A stretch of 64,000 nucleotides of DNA from Symbiopectobacterium sp050472005 (GCF_050472005.1 NZ_JBGOGS010000001.1:930001-994000); one strand, 5' to 3'. Counted from the first letter of the stretch, positions 52,664 to 61,221 are shown. Notes: a model not told the origin generated them from the letters alone. Made by a program: numbers and translations.

Positions 52664-52720
52664 CGCTCTTTAACAATCTGGACAGGGCAGTCACCCCCCG
52701 CAATTCAGTGGCCCGCTGAA
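52664..52720 (+). promoter_or_regulatory. nut-like site: boxA plus stem-loop
   Basis: CGCTCTTTAACAAT (52664-52677) matches rrn/lambda boxA, and a 5-bp stem TTCAG/CTGAA with a 7-nt loop follows at 52704-52720. It lies in the early leader. No N-like gene was found. Confidence 0.5.
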
Positions 52721-52765
52721 TGTCTTGGCTAACCCGTTGAAACCGGAATGCGAGACAGGAACGTG

Positions 52766-52849
52766 ATGAGGGACATGCTTTTTGCTGCATGTCCCTCAAG
52801 CAAATGTGAATTTATCAAGCGTCGGCCCTGGTCGCGGGCGCTTTATTAA
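52766..52849 (+). CDS. possible 27-aa leader peptide over a hairpin
   Basis: ATG 52766 with AGGA upstream encodes M-R-D-M-L-F-A-A-C-P-S-S-K-C-E-F. Its first codons lie in a perfect 11-bp stem GAGGGACATGC/GCATGTCCCTC (52768-52797). Coding status uncertain; the hairpin is certain. Confidence 0.35.
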   Translation: MRDMLFAACPSSKCEFIKRRPWSRALY

Positions 52850-52869
52850 GTTCGCTGAGGAGGACCACG

Positions 52870-53013
52870 ATGCAACAACAGGAAAAAGTTAAAACCGCCC
52901 CGATGGCCACTGCGCCAGTCAATAACACCGTTCGCCGCCTGCGCTGGTTACGTAAGCGCGATGAACTGGAACAAAACCCCAATGCCCGTTTTCCGATCAC
53001 CCTTTATACCTGA
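52870..53013 (+). CDS. small basic early protein (47 aa)
   Basis: AGGAGG lies 6 nt before ATG 52870. The product M-Q-Q-Q-E-K-V-K-T-A-P...R-R-L-R-W-L-R-K-R-D-E-L is basic and probably helical. It is followed 8 bp later by the next gene. No family recognised. Confidence 0.6.
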   Translation: MQQQEKVKTAPMATAPVNNTVRRLRWLRKRDELEQNPNARFPITLYT

Positions 53014-53021
53014 GGTACCTC

Positions 53022-53717
53022 ATGAGCCTTGAAGTAGTCATTAAAGAAAATACTGAGGTAATGCGCCAGCTAATCGCAGCAATGCAGAGCGGTAACGTCT
53101 TTACTCCCCCTGCTCCACCACAACCGAAAACAGACAGCACCCGCCCCAAAAAAGCGGAACAGGAAAAACCCCGTCTTGAAGACCAACCCCTGCCGGTAGC
53201 CGTTGCGCTGGCGGCGCTCTACGGTAACGAGGGCCGTTATCTGGACAGCGATAAAATCACCGCCGCGGTTGACGTGACGGAAACGCTCAACGGCAAAGAT
53301 CGCAATGCGCAGATTGACGCGCTGACGATGGCCCTGAAAGGCGTGCCGCGCGCAACCCAACTGCATGGTGAGGACGTATTCAATCTGGCTGTCCAGATAC
53401 TTGAGCATTGGGATGCGTTGCCGGGGATCACCGAGCGTCGCGAATACGCCGAATTATTGCTGGATATGCCACGCGATGAACGCGCAGGTGTTAAGCCGAC
53501 AGTGACCAAAAAGGAAACAGAAGCCACCGTTGGCGATACCCCGGAAGACATTTTCAAGCAGGCGAGAAACCTGATTATGGAACTGACGACAGGCGGTTAT
53601 CGTCACCAGGCCGTAGACATCCTGAATAAATTCGGTGCCCAGAAGCTGGGGCAGGTGCCACAGGAAAATCTGGCAGACGTTGTGATGCTCGCAGAACAGG
53701 CGCTGGCGGAGGGATAA
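53022..53717 (+). CDS. early phage protein of unknown function (231 aa)
   Basis: The N-terminal helix (V-V-I-K-E-N-T-E-V-M-R-Q-L-I-A-A-M) is followed by a Pro/Lys-rich linker. The rest is acidic and helical, with A-L-A-A-L-Y-G-N and Q-A-V-D-I-L-N-K-F-G-A-Q-K-L. It sits directly before the DUF2800 gene with a 3-bp gap, as in several phage replication cassettes; a role with recombination/replication proteins is likely but unproven. Confidence 0.6.
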   Translation: MSLEVVIKENTEVMRQLIAAMQSGNVFTPPAPPQPKTDSTRPKKAEQEKPRLEDQPLPVAVALAALYGNEGRYLDSDKITAAVDVTETLNGKDRNAQIDALTMALKGVPRATQLHGEDVFNLAVQILEHWDALPGITERREYAELLLDMPRDERAGVKPTVTKKETEATVGDTPEDIFKQARNLIMELTTGGYRHQAVDILNKFGAQKLGQVPQENLADVVMLAEQALAEG

Positions 53718-53720
53718 GGC

Positions 53721-54959
53721 ATGCCAGATATTCACGCGAAACTGTCCCCCTCATCCGCTCACCGCTGGCTACATTGCAACGCGGCACTGGCAGCGGAGCA
53801 GTTTGAAGCTGATGAAACGACGAGTTATGCCGAAGAAGGCACCACAGCGCATCATCTGGCCGAAACGATCCTCCGTAACCGGCTGAAACCTCAGTTAAAA
53901 GCCAGTCCTGTCCCGCAGGTCAGCCAGGAAATGGTTGATAAGGTGGGAGAGTACGTTGAAGCGGTCTGGACGCTGGCACAGCAACCCGGCGCGATACTCT
54001 TGGTAGAGCAGAAATGCGACTTCTCTCACATCGTTGGTATACCCAATCAGTTTGGTACTTCGGACGCGGTCATCATCCTCGGTGATGAACTCCAGATCCA
54101 CGACCTCAAATACGGTTATGAGAAAGTGGATGCGTTCGAAAACCCCCAGCTCATGCTTTACGCCCTCGGGGCGCTGGAGCAGGTCAGCCTGATCGCCGAC
54201 ATCCATCGTGTACGCATGTTTATCCACCAGCCCCGCATCAACCACCTCAGCGAATACGAATGCAGCGTACAAAATCTGGAGGAGTTCGGGCAGAACGTGA
54301 AAGCCATCGCTGCCGATGTGCTGCAACTGGCAGACGACGCCGGGAAAAACGGCCCCGATGTTATTCCGGCTTCGGCCTATCACCCCGGAGAGAAAACCTG
54401 CCGCTGGTGTAAGCGGCGAGGTAAATGCCAGGTGCAAGCGGAGTATGTCGCGGCTGCGCTAATAAATGATTTCAGCGAAATAGCCGACCCGCCGCCTCTG
54501 GAAGACGCACTGACCACTGCCCGTCAGAAGCTGGCTGAATCGGATGGGAAATGGCTGGGCGAAACGCTACCGCTGATTGACCATATCGAAAGCTGGTGTA
54601 AAAGCGTCCGCTCTGCGGCATTTAACCTGCTGCAAAATGGGCACTCCGTTTCCGGCTATAAACTGGTTCAGGGTAAACAGGGGAATCGCATCTGGGGTGA
54701 TGAGCGCGAAGCGGAAGCGCTTCTCAAATCGTTCAGGCTGAAGGGCAATCAGATTTACACGCATAAACTGATCGGCCCCAAACAGGCCGAAAACCTGCTG
54801 AAAAAAGACAATCCGCGCCGCTGGGCACAGGTAGAAGCCATTATTACCCGCCCTGATGGAAAACCCGCCATGGTGCCAGAAGCCGATCCCAAACCGGCAT
54901 TAATTATCAATCCCGTAAACGACTTTGACGATGTTGAAGCCGCTGAATCCCTCATTTAA
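53721..54959 (+). CDS. DUF2800 nuclease-like protein
   Basis: 412 aa of the DUF2800 family, related to Cas4/RecB-type PD-(D/E)XK nucleases: S-P-S-S-A-H-R-W-L-H-C-N at the N terminus, E-E-G-T-T-A-H-H-L-A-E, I-H-D-L-K-Y-G (the D-x-K core strand), and the C-R-W-C-K-R-R-G-K-C cysteine cluster typical of the iron-sulphur binding type. Paired with DUF2815 downstream, a recombination/replication module. Confidence 0.8.
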   Translation: MPDIHAKLSPSSAHRWLHCNAALAAEQFEADETTSYAEEGTTAHHLAETILRNRLKPQLKASPVPQVSQEMVDKVGEYVEAVWTLAQQPGAILLVEQKCDFSHIVGIPNQFGTSDAVIILGDELQIHDLKYGYEKVDAFENPQLMLYALGALEQVSLIADIHRVRMFIHQPRINHLSEYECSVQNLEEFGQNVKAIAADVLQLADDAGKNGPDVIPASAYHPGEKTCRWCKRRGKCQVQAEYVAAALINDFSEIADPPPLEDALTTARQKLAESDGKWLGETLPLIDHIESWCKSVRSAAFNLLQNGHSVSGYKLVQGKQGNRIWGDEREAEALLKSFRLKGNQIYTHKLIGPKQAENLLKKDNPRRWAQVEAIITRPDGKPAMVPEADPKPALIINPVNDFDDVEAAESLI

Positions 54960-54970
54960 GGAGCATCACG

Positions 54971-55519
54971 ATGAAAGTTAAATTATCAAATGTAAGATTG
55001 GCCTTCCCTGCGCTGTTTGAACCTAAGACTGTTAATGGCGAAGGTGAACCACGATTTAGCGCTGCATTTATTTTCCCACCCGACCATCCCTGCGTGAAAG
55101 AAATTGAAGCGGCTATCGCTCAGGTAGCGAAAGAAAAATGGGGGCCGAAAACCGACAGCGTTCTTAAATCCTTACGCACCGGCCTGAAAGTCTGCCTGCA
55201 CGATGGCGATGAAAAAGCAGAATACGAGGGCTATTCCGGTAATAAGTTTGTCTCCGCCAGTAATAAAGCCCGACCACTGGTTATCGACCGTGCTCGTTCC
55301 GCGTTGACCGCCGCCGATGGCAAGCCGTATGCCGGTTGCTACGTTAACGCCACCATCGATATATGGGCAATGGATAACAATTTCGGCAAACGCATTAACG
55401 CGTCACTGGGCGGCGTCCAGTTCCTGCGCGATGGTGACGCCTTCGCTGGCGGCGGTGTAGCGACGCCGGATGACTTCGAGAATATGAGCGAAGGCGCTGA
55501 CGCAGAAGCGTTGATTTAA
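54971..55519 (+). CDS. DUF2815 single-strand DNA-binding-like protein
   Basis: 182 aa of the DUF2815 family (K-L-S-N-V-R-L-A-F-P-A-L-F, S-A-A-F-I-F-P, G-Y-S-G-N-K-F-V-S-A-S-N, P-Y-A-G-C-Y-V-N-A), considered similar to T7 gp2.5 in fold. The acidic tail (M-S-E-G-A-D-A-E-A-L-I) suits protein-protein contacts of SSBs. SD AAGGAG upstream. Confidence 0.75.
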   Translation: MKVKLSNVRLAFPALFEPKTVNGEGEPRFSAAFIFPPDHPCVKEIEAAIAQVAKEKWGPKTDSVLKSLRTGLKVCLHDGDEKAEYEGYSGNKFVSASNKARPLVIDRARSALTAADGKPYAGCYVNATIDIWAMDNNFGKRINASLGGVQFLRDGDAFAGGGVATPDDFENMSEGADAEALI

Positions 55520-55542
55520 ACCCACTCACCACCCGGCGAGGA

Positions 55543-55782
55543 TTGACATTAATGGAAGTCGGGAGCTATAGTCCGCTACAGGTGCTGAACACACCATCGA
55601 AAGCGGAAACCGCACCCGACAGTCATGCGGATTTTTTATGTCCATTTTTCAGATATGGTCGGGTAGCGTGCATACCGAAAAAGAGCCGAAAGGTTAAGGA
55701 TGCAGGCCGACTTTCGACGGTGTTCAAGTACCTGACCACCCTGCTGAACACAGGGTATTCTGAACAAATCGAAAGGACATAA
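55543..55782 (+). CDS. possible Ash-like small protein in the antirepressor leader
   Basis: 79-codon frame (L-Q-V-L-N-T-P-S-K-A-E-T-A-P-D-S-H-A-D-F). Similar frames with this wording precede antirepressor-type genes in many enterobacterial phages and are annotated as Ash. The DNA also forms hairpins (GCGG-AAA-CCGC) and may function mainly as a structured leader. It ends 3 bp before the next start. Confidence 0.42.
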   Translation: MTLMEVGSYSPLQVLNTPSKAETAPDSHADFLCPFFRYGRVACIPKKSRKVKDAGRLSTVFKYLTTLLNTGYSEQIERT

Positions 55783-55785
55783 AAA

Positions 55786-56553
55786 ATGACTACTCAACTC
55801 ATCCCCGTTTTCAACGGCACAATATCAAACGAACCCGCATTACTTTGCAATGCTCGCGATCTCCATGCTTTCCTCGAAGTAGGTAAACGCTTCGCATCGT
55901 GGATTACCGAACGTATAGCAGAGTACGGATTCTTTGAAAATCAGGACTATATGATTGCTTCCCAAAGTTGGGAAGCAAGAAACCGAGGTGGCCACAACCG
56001 CAAGGACTACCATCTCACCCTGAACACAGCAAAAGAGCTGGCGATGGTTGAGCGCAACGAGCAAGGCCGTCAGGTGCGACGCTACTTCATCGAATGTGAG
56101 AAGAAGTTGCACCAACAATCCTCAACGGTCATTGCTCCACACAGGGAATGCCTGCCTAAGATGGTTTACCATCACCAGAGCAAATACAACCCTTACAGGG
56201 CTTATGTATGGAACGGTGAAAAGAACGTTTATATCGGAGTTTACCCGACAGTGGACGACGCAGTCGCAGCGCAGCAACTCTTCTACAAGAATGGCAATGT
56301 GAAGCGAATTCTGAAAATCCAGCCAGAGATCAGCGATGCCGAGAAAGAAATGTTTATTGGCAATCTGCACGCCGTTTTGCATAATTTCAGGCGTATTGAT
56401 GAAATCTGGCGATCCCGTCTGCGTCCTGCCCTCGAGGTCATGGACTCAAAACTGGTATACCTTCTGCACGACCGGTTCAACGACAGCATGTGTGTTTTAC
56501 CAACAATAGAATCACGTATCGGCAAATACATACCGCCAAAACTACCCCGCTAA
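55786..56553 (+). CDS. AntA/AntB-type antirepressor
   Basis: 255 aa. The N-terminal AntA/AntB domain reads A-R-D-L-H-A-F-L-E-V-G-K-R-F-A-S-W-I and G-F-F-E-N-Q-D-Y, H-L-T-L-N-T-A-K-E-L-A-M-V-E-R-N. The middle has an AP2-like segment (Y-R-A-Y-V-W-N-G-E-K-N-V-Y-I-G-V-Y-P-T). First of three antirepressor-type genes; GAAAGGAC is its ribosome site. Confidence 0.83.
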   Translation: MTTQLIPVFNGTISNEPALLCNARDLHAFLEVGKRFASWITERIAEYGFFENQDYMIASQSWEARNRGGHNRKDYHLTLNTAKELAMVERNEQGRQVRRYFIECEKKLHQQSSTVIAPHRECLPKMVYHHQSKYNPYRAYVWNGEKNVYIGVYPTVDDAVAAQQLFYKNGNVKRILKIQPEISDAEKEMFIGNLHAVLHNFRRIDEIWRSRLRPALEVMDSKLVYLLHDRFNDSMCVLPTIESRIGKYIPPKLPR

Positions 56554-56561
56554 TTTATCCC

Positions 56562-56587
56562 AGCCCCTGCTCTGCCAGGGGCTTTTT
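56562..56587 (+). terminator. intrinsic terminator after the antirepressor
   Basis: AGCCCCTG/CAGGGGCT stem, 6-nt loop, then a T-run. Genes downstream would need read-through or antitermination. Confidence 0.8.
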
Positions 56588-56616
56588 GTAACCGATTTTA
56601 ATACGGAGGCATGGTC

Positions 56617-58719
56617 ATGCCTGAACGTCTTTATCTCGATCTTGAAACCTTCAGCGAGGTGCCTATCAAAAACGGTACCCATGCGTATACAGAGGAGGCT
56701 GAGATCATGCTTTTTGCCTGGGCTATTGATACTGACCCCGTGCAGGTATGGGACGTGACCCGCGGAAAGCCCATGCCCACGGCGCTTCGAACCGCATTAG
56801 CCAATCCTGATGGGCTGATTTACGCCCATAATTCATATTTCGACCGCACGGTATTAAATCACGCCATGCCGGGTATAGCTGCCGGTGGCGTTGAGCGCTG
56901 GCGGGATACAATGGTCAGGGCGCTGGCGCACGGCCTGCCGGGATCGCTGGGCGATCTGTGTGACATTCTCAGTGTTTCGCAGGATAAAGCCAAGGATAAG
57001 GCTGGTAAGCAACTGATCCAGCTATTCTGCAAGCCTCGACCCAAAAACAGCGCTATCCGCCGCGCTAGCGCGAAAACACACCCTGTCGAGTGGCAGCGAT
57101 TCGTTGAGTACGCCGGACTGGATATTGATGCCATGCGTGAGATCGACAAAAAGCTACCTGCCTGGAATTACTCAGGTCAGGAACTGGCGCTCTGGCACCG
57201 GGATCAGCGTATCAATGATCGCGGCGTATTCATGGATGTCCCCCTCGCAGAAGCAGCGGTGACGGCGGTTGACAGTGAACAGAAGGTTCTGGCCAAACGA
57301 ACGCGGGAGCTCACGGACAACGCGGTGCAAGCGGCAACACAGCGTGACGCCATGCTGAAACACATAGCAGAAGCCTTTGGTATCGAACTGCCCGATATGC
57401 AGGCCAGCACCTTGCAGCGCCGGGTTAACGATCCTGATTTACCGTTTGAACTTCGTGAATTACTCGCTATCCGCCTACAGGCCAGCTCCACCAGCACCAG
57501 TAAATACAAAACCCTGATGAAAGGCGTCAGCCGTGACGGACGTCTGCGCGGCACATTGCAGTTTTGTGGGGCATCGCGCACAGGCCGCTGGGCCGGGCGC
57601 TTATTTCAGCCGCAAAATTTACCCAGACCAATGCTGAAACAAGCCGACATTGACTGTGGTATTGAAGCACTGAAAGCCGGGTGCGCCGACCTGCTTTACG
57701 ACGATGTGATGCAGTTGACCAGTTCAGCGTTGCGCGGCTGCATCATGGCCCCTGCCGATAAAAAACTGGTGGTATCTGACCTTAGCAACATCGAGGGGCG
57801 CGTACTGGCGTGGTTAGCCGGGGAGAAGTGGAAGCTACAGGCGTTCCGGGATTATGACACCATCATCGGTACCGATGAAAAAGGCGAGGCGATCCGCGCT
57901 GGCCATGACCTGTACAAACTGGCCTATGCAAAATCTTTCGGCGTCCACCCGGATGAAGTGGACAAAGATCAGCGTCAGGTCGGCAAGGTGCAGGAGCTGG
58001 CGCTGGGCTATGAAGGGGGCGTTGGCGCATTTCTGACGTTCTCGCTGGCGTACAACATCGACCTCGAAGAAATGGCCTCCGCCGCTATCGCCAATATTCC
58101 GCGCAACATTCTGGATGAAGCTATCCGTGCATATGAATGGTCGGTAAAACAGAAGCGAACCTACGGACTGTCAAAACGCGCTTATGTTGTTTGCGACTCT
58201 TTTAAACGCCTCTGGCGCGAAGCCCACACGGCAACATTCAGCTTCTGGAAGGAGATCGACCAGGCCACCCGCCGCGCCATTGCCACACCCGGCATAACCA
58301 TTTCCTGCCGCAAATTAAAGCTTCGCCGCGACGGAAGCTGGCTACGTATTCAGCTTCCCTCTGGCCGGGCGGTCTGTTATCCCGGCGCACGTATCGACGA
58401 CAGCGGCAAGATCAGCTACATGGGCATCAACACCTACAGCCGGAAATGGCAACGCCTGCAAACCTACGGCGGCAAGCTGGCAGAGAACGTAACCCAGGCT
58501 ACCGCCCGTGATGTGATGGCCGCGAATATGCCCGGTGTGGAGGACAACGGTTACGACATCATACTGACGGTGCATGACGAGATTTTAACGGAAGCGCCAG
58601 ACCATTCTGATTACTCCCACGAACACCTGAGCATCCTGCTCGCAACTAACCCCGCATGGGCTTTAGACCTACCACTGTCTGCTGGCGGGTTCGAGGCCTA
58701 CCGCTACCGTAAGGAGTAA
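56617..58719 (+). CDS. family A DNA polymerase with 3'-5' exonuclease
   Basis: 700 aa from ATG 56617, which has GGAGG at good spacing (the ATG at 56611 is too close). Exonuclease motif I is L-Y-L-D-L-E-T-F. Polymerase motif A is V-V-S-D-L-S-N-I-E-G-R, the fingers region includes K-V-Q-E-L-A-L-G-Y-E-G-G-V-G-A, and motif C is L-T-V-H-D-E-I-L. A T7 gp5-like replicative polymerase, working here with VapE and the SNF2 helicase. Confidence 0.9.
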   Translation: MPERLYLDLETFSEVPIKNGTHAYTEEAEIMLFAWAIDTDPVQVWDVTRGKPMPTALRTALANPDGLIYAHNSYFDRTVLNHAMPGIAAGGVERWRDTMVRALAHGLPGSLGDLCDILSVSQDKAKDKAGKQLIQLFCKPRPKNSAIRRASAKTHPVEWQRFVEYAGLDIDAMREIDKKLPAWNYSGQELALWHRDQRINDRGVFMDVPLAEAAVTAVDSEQKVLAKRTRELTDNAVQAATQRDAMLKHIAEAFGIELPDMQASTLQRRVNDPDLPFELRELLAIRLQASSTSTSKYKTLMKGVSRDGRLRGTLQFCGASRTGRWAGRLFQPQNLPRPMLKQADIDCGIEALKAGCADLLYDDVMQLTSSALRGCIMAPADKKLVVSDLSNIEGRVLAWLAGEKWKLQAFRDYDTIIGTDEKGEAIRAGHDLYKLAYAKSFGVHPDEVDKDQRQVGKVQELALGYEGGVGAFLTFSLAYNIDLEEMASAAIANIPRNILDEAIRAYEWSVKQKRTYGLSKRAYVVCDSFKRLWREAHTATFSFWKEIDQATRRAIATPGITISCRKLKLRRDGSWLRIQLPSGRAVCYPGARIDDSGKISYMGINTYSRKWQRLQTYGGKLAENVTQATARDVMAANMPGVEDNGYDIILTVHDEILTEAPDHSDYSHEHLSILLATNPAWALDLPLSAGGFEAYRYRKE

Positions 58720-58724
58720 CCCTT

Positions 58725-58955
58725 ATGTCTTTTAAAAAAAATGACAATCCGCTTTATTTCCGTGCTGCGCGTGAAGCTGCACAAATTGAACGCGAGGGCG
58801 ATTACCGCCGCGCCGCCAAAATATGGGCGAAAGCAAACCGGTCAGCGCGTAACCCGCTAAACCAAATGTGGAGCGAAAACCGCTCTGACTTTTGCCTGAT
58901 GCAGATCGGGCGGGACAAACTGAAAGAGGCGGTTACCGATGGCTTACATCCGTGA
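58725..58955 (+). CDS. ANR-family regulator
   Basis: 76 aa with the ANR pattern A-A-R-E-A-A-Q-I-E-R-E-G-D-Y-R-R-A-A-K-I and N-Q-M-W-S-E-N-R-S-D-F-C. These small proteins bind AraC-type activators or act as regulators in enterobacterial mobile elements. Starts 6 bp after the polymerase stop and overlaps the VRR-NUC gene by 17 bp. Confidence 0.75.
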   Translation: MSFKKNDNPLYFRAAREAAQIEREGDYRRAAKIWAKANRSARNPLNQMWSENRSDFCLMQIGRDKLKEAVTDGLHP

Positions 58956-59208
58956 ATCCACCATCGAAAAGCACCTTGTAGCGGAAGTGAAAAAAGCGGG
59001 CGGTATTGCCTACAAGTTTGTGTCCCCCGGACGCCGCTCTGTTCCTGATCGGCTGGTACTGCTACCTGGTGGCCGTCTCGTTTTCGTTGAATGCAAAGCT
59101 CCTGGCGAGAAGCCACGGGCAGATCAACTTCGGGAACACGACCGGATGCGCGCGCTGGGTTTTACCGTGGTTGTGCTGGACAGCAAAAATATGGAGGGTA
59201 TTCAATGA
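58939..59208 (+). CDS. VRR-NUC domain nuclease
   Basis: 89-aa minimal PD-(D/E)XK nuclease: E-S-T-I-E-K-H-L, K-F-V-S-P-G-R-R-S-V-P-D-R-L (catalytic Asp) and L-V-F-V-E-C-K-A-P-G-E (E-x-K). Phage stand-alone VRR-NUC proteins cut Holliday or flap structures. Its stop overlaps the next start. Confidence 0.88.
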   Translation: MAYIRESTIEKHLVAEVKKAGGIAYKFVSPGRRSVPDRLVLLPGGRLVFVECKAPGEKPRADQLREHDRMRALGFTVVVLDSKNMEGIQ

Positions 59209-59456
59209 AACTGGATAACGCACGGGTGCTGACCTTCAGACACCCCAATATGGGCGAGGTCGTCGCCATCACCAACGGCGGCGAGAGTATAGACGATGCC
59301 CGCTATCTGGTCAGTCTGGGCAGACAGCCTAACGAGGACTGGGAAACGCAGACGCTCAGGGCGGTGATTGGGTATATGGCGGAAGACAACAGGCGGCTGC
59401 GCAAACAGGTTAGCCGCCTGACGCAGGAAGGGGGGTGTAAAATCAAAGCAGTTTAA
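59205..59456 (+). CDS. unknown early protein (83 aa)
   Basis: M-K-L-D-N-A-R-V-L-T-F-R-H-P-N-M-G, then S-I-D-D-A-R-Y-L-V-S-L-G and a C-terminal helix R-R-L-R-K-Q-V-S-R-L. The start overlaps the VRR-NUC stop (ATGA at 59205-59208). Its end overlaps the convergent coiled-coil gene by 14 bp. No family recognised. Confidence 0.6.
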   Translation: MKLDNARVLTFRHPNMGEVVAITNGGESIDDARYLVSLGRQPNEDWETQTLRAVIGYMAEDNRRLRKQVSRLTQEGGCKIKAV

Positions 59457-59814
59457 TTACCAGCGTGACAATGGTTGATGCCAGACCGGCGATAGCGAGA
59501 ATCACAGCACTCAGTTTTATCAATAATCCATTTGCAGTATGTTCAACATCTTTACGGAGTAAGGCTATCTGAGCTTCAGTTTTCTCGAAGCGAGCCTGCA
59601 TCTGAGCTTCGTTCTTCTCGAAGCGAGCTTCCATGTCCTTACGGACATCAGCGATATCGCGCTTTACCTCGGCAATATCAGCCTTTGTAGCCACATCCGC
59701 CACCTCATGAGACTTGCGTACGACGAGCGAGATCGCCCGCGCCTGCTCTCTGGAAATGCCAGCAGTCTCAAGCTCTTCCGATGCCTGCAATGTATCAAAT
59801 GCAACTTGGCCCAT
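59443..59814 (-). CDS. coiled-coil membrane protein (DUF1640-like)
   Basis: 123 aa from ATG 59814 with GGAGG upstream (M-G-Q-V-A-F-D-T-L-Q-A-S-E-E-L-E). The middle is a heptad-type coiled coil with repeated R-F-E-K-x-E-A-Q blocks. One membrane segment closes it (A-V-I-L-A-I-A-G-L-A-S-T-I-V). This matches CCDC90/DUF1640-type proteins of prophages. It is the only gene reading against the early operon, suggesting separate, perhaps lysogenic, expression. Confidence 0.72.
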   Translation of the reverse strand: MGQVAFDTLQASEELETAGISREQARAISLVVRKSHEVADVATKADIAEVKRDIADVRKDMEARFEKNEAQMQARFEKTEAQIALLRKDVEHTANGLLIKLSAVILAIAGLASTIVTLVIKLL

Positions 59815-59963
59815 GGGAAATCCTCCTGCGTTAAGCCAAGTGTAAGCGATCTGACCGCCAACCTGCAAAATTTTACAAGTTAGCCCCCTGCCCCCGGTTT
59901 TTATGTCACTTTTTTCAGCGTCTTAATTGTCGTCAGACACATAAACAACCTCGGAGAGACTTA

Positions 59964-60161
59964 ATGTACAAAATAACGGCAACTATCAAAAAGCCCGGCG
60001 GACTGGATGTTCAGTGGCTACGGTTCTCTAAGGTGAAACTCACCATGTCAGAATGCGAAAAACTGCTCTTTAAGCCTAAGGAGGCAGGTAAGTCGTTCGG
60101 CGATAAGGTGAAACTGGAGGATTTCCGCTGCATCAGGGTGAAAAACAGGGATACGTGGTAA
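59964..60161 (+). CDS. unknown small protein (65 aa)
   Basis: M-Y-K-I-T-A-T-I-K-K-P-G-G-L-D-V-Q-W, basic, beta-strand rich start and K-L-E-D-F-R-C-I-R-V. GGAGAG 7 nt upstream. No family recognised. Confidence 0.55.
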   Translation: MYKITATIKKPGGLDVQWLRFSKVKLTMSECEKLLFKPKEAGKSFGDKVKLEDFRCIRVKNRDTW

Positions 60162-60184
60162 ATAGCACAATAAACCACCCAATT

Positions 60185-60299
60185 GACCTAGGGAGAACCC
60201 ATGCGCTATAGTCACTCTGCATCTGCAAATTCAGGTGCCGGGTTTGAGACCCCGGATAACTAACAAGGCGCATAACACGCCTACAGCGTGTTTTTTTAT
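60185..60299 (+). ncRNA. putative small RNA or attenuated leader before the Bro-N genes
   Basis: Ends in a strong terminator (ACACGC-CTACA-GCGTGT followed by seven T, 60275-60297). Its body contains GGTTTGAGACC and AACTAACAAGG, both repeated just before the downstream antirepressor start, and its inverse complement stands at 60362-60388. Existence as a separate RNA is inferred. Confidence 0.5.
60275..60297 (+). terminator. intrinsic terminator in the Bro-N leader
   Basis: 6-bp stem ACACGC/GCGTGT with a 5-nt loop and a T7 run. Confidence 0.8.
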
Positions 60300-60361
60300 G
60301 CGTCAGTCCGCCATATCAGAATAATGGTGGGCTGGATGGGGGAGCCGCAAGGCTCGCCGGG

Positions 60362-60453
60362 TCCTTGTTAGCCGGTAGTCTCAACCCTATTCAGTTCACC
60401 GCCAATATGAGTTTGAGACCTCTAGGTGGTGATGTTCCTTAACTAACAAGGAA
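60362..60453 (+). promoter_or_regulatory. pairing leader with sequestered ribosome site
   Basis: CCTTGTTAGCC...CTCAACCC (60363-60388) is complementary to both the RNA body at 60238-60270 and the segment GTTTGAGACC at 60411. The hairpin TTCCTT-AACTAAC-AAGGAA (60435-60453) pairs the Shine-Dalgarno of the next gene. Confidence 0.5.
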
Positions 60454-60462
60454 ATCATTACT

Positions 60463-61209
60463 ATGACAACCTTAATGTTCCGCAATACCGTTCTTGAAAC
60501 CATCGCTCACAACGGGCAGATCTGGTTCACCTCTGCCGAGCTTGCTAAAGCCCTCGAGTACGCAACCAGCAACGCGGTAACCATGCTGTATAAGCAAAAT
60601 TTTGACGAGTTTTCGGCTGATATGACTGAGACCCTCAAGTTGAAGGTCTCAGGAAATTACAAAAAAACAGTCCGCATTTTCTCCCTGCGTGGCGCACATC
60701 TCGTCGCCATGTTTGCCCGTACCCCAGTAGCCAAAGAGTTTCGCAAATGGGTGCTGGATATTCTCGACCGCGAAGTGGGTCACCCCGTCTACCAGCCCGA
60801 AGCCCCCGAGCGTTTTATGAACACCGATACCCGGAACCTTGCGCGCTTAGTCTGGTGCATCACCCGCGGCTTCCGTTTTGAACAGGCATGGACCAATGCC
60901 GTTTATTATGCCCTGCGCGATGTGACCGGCACCCCGTCGCCGATGCCCTTTGAAGTGCAGCACATCCCTCTACTGGCCAAAGAGTGCCGCCGTATTTACT
61001 ACGTCACCGAAACCCTGCGTGAAACCATCCACGAAGCGGAAAAGCAAACCCTCAAACGCATTCTGCGCAAACGTGAAGATTCGAACACCGTACTTTCTGA
61101 AATGAAGCAGCTTTTCGAGCGCTGCCACCGCCAGCAGCGACGGGGCATTGCCGATCGCCTTGACCACTGGCACGAAGACGACGTTAAACACTTCCTGACG
61201 CGCCACTAA
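60463..61209 (+). CDS. Bro-N antirepressor with P22 Ant-like C terminus
   Basis: 248 aa. The Bro-N domain reads F-R-N-T-V-L-E-T-I-A-H-N-G-Q-I-W-F and L-R-G-A-H-L-V-A-M-F-A-R-T-P-V-A-K-E-F-R-K-W-V. The C-terminal part (N-L-A-R-L-V-W-C-I, A-W-T-N-A-V-Y-Y-A-L-R, F-E-V-Q-H-I-P-L-L) matches the P22 antirepressor C-terminal domain. Such proteins inactivate CI-type repressors by direct binding. The ribosome site AAGGAA is in a hairpin. Confidence 0.87.
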   Translation: MTTLMFRNTVLETIAHNGQIWFTSAELAKALEYATSNAVTMLYKQNFDEFSADMTETLKLKVSGNYKKTVRIFSLRGAHLVAMFARTPVAKEFRKWVLDILDREVGHPVYQPEAPERFMNTDTRNLARLVWCITRGFRFEQAWTNAVYYALRDVTGTPSPMPFEVQHIPLLAKECRRIYYVTETLRETIHEAEKQTLKRILRKREDSNTVLSEMKQLFERCHRQQRRGIADRLDHWHEDDVKHFLTRH

Positions 61210-61221
61210 TCCAGTCATTCC

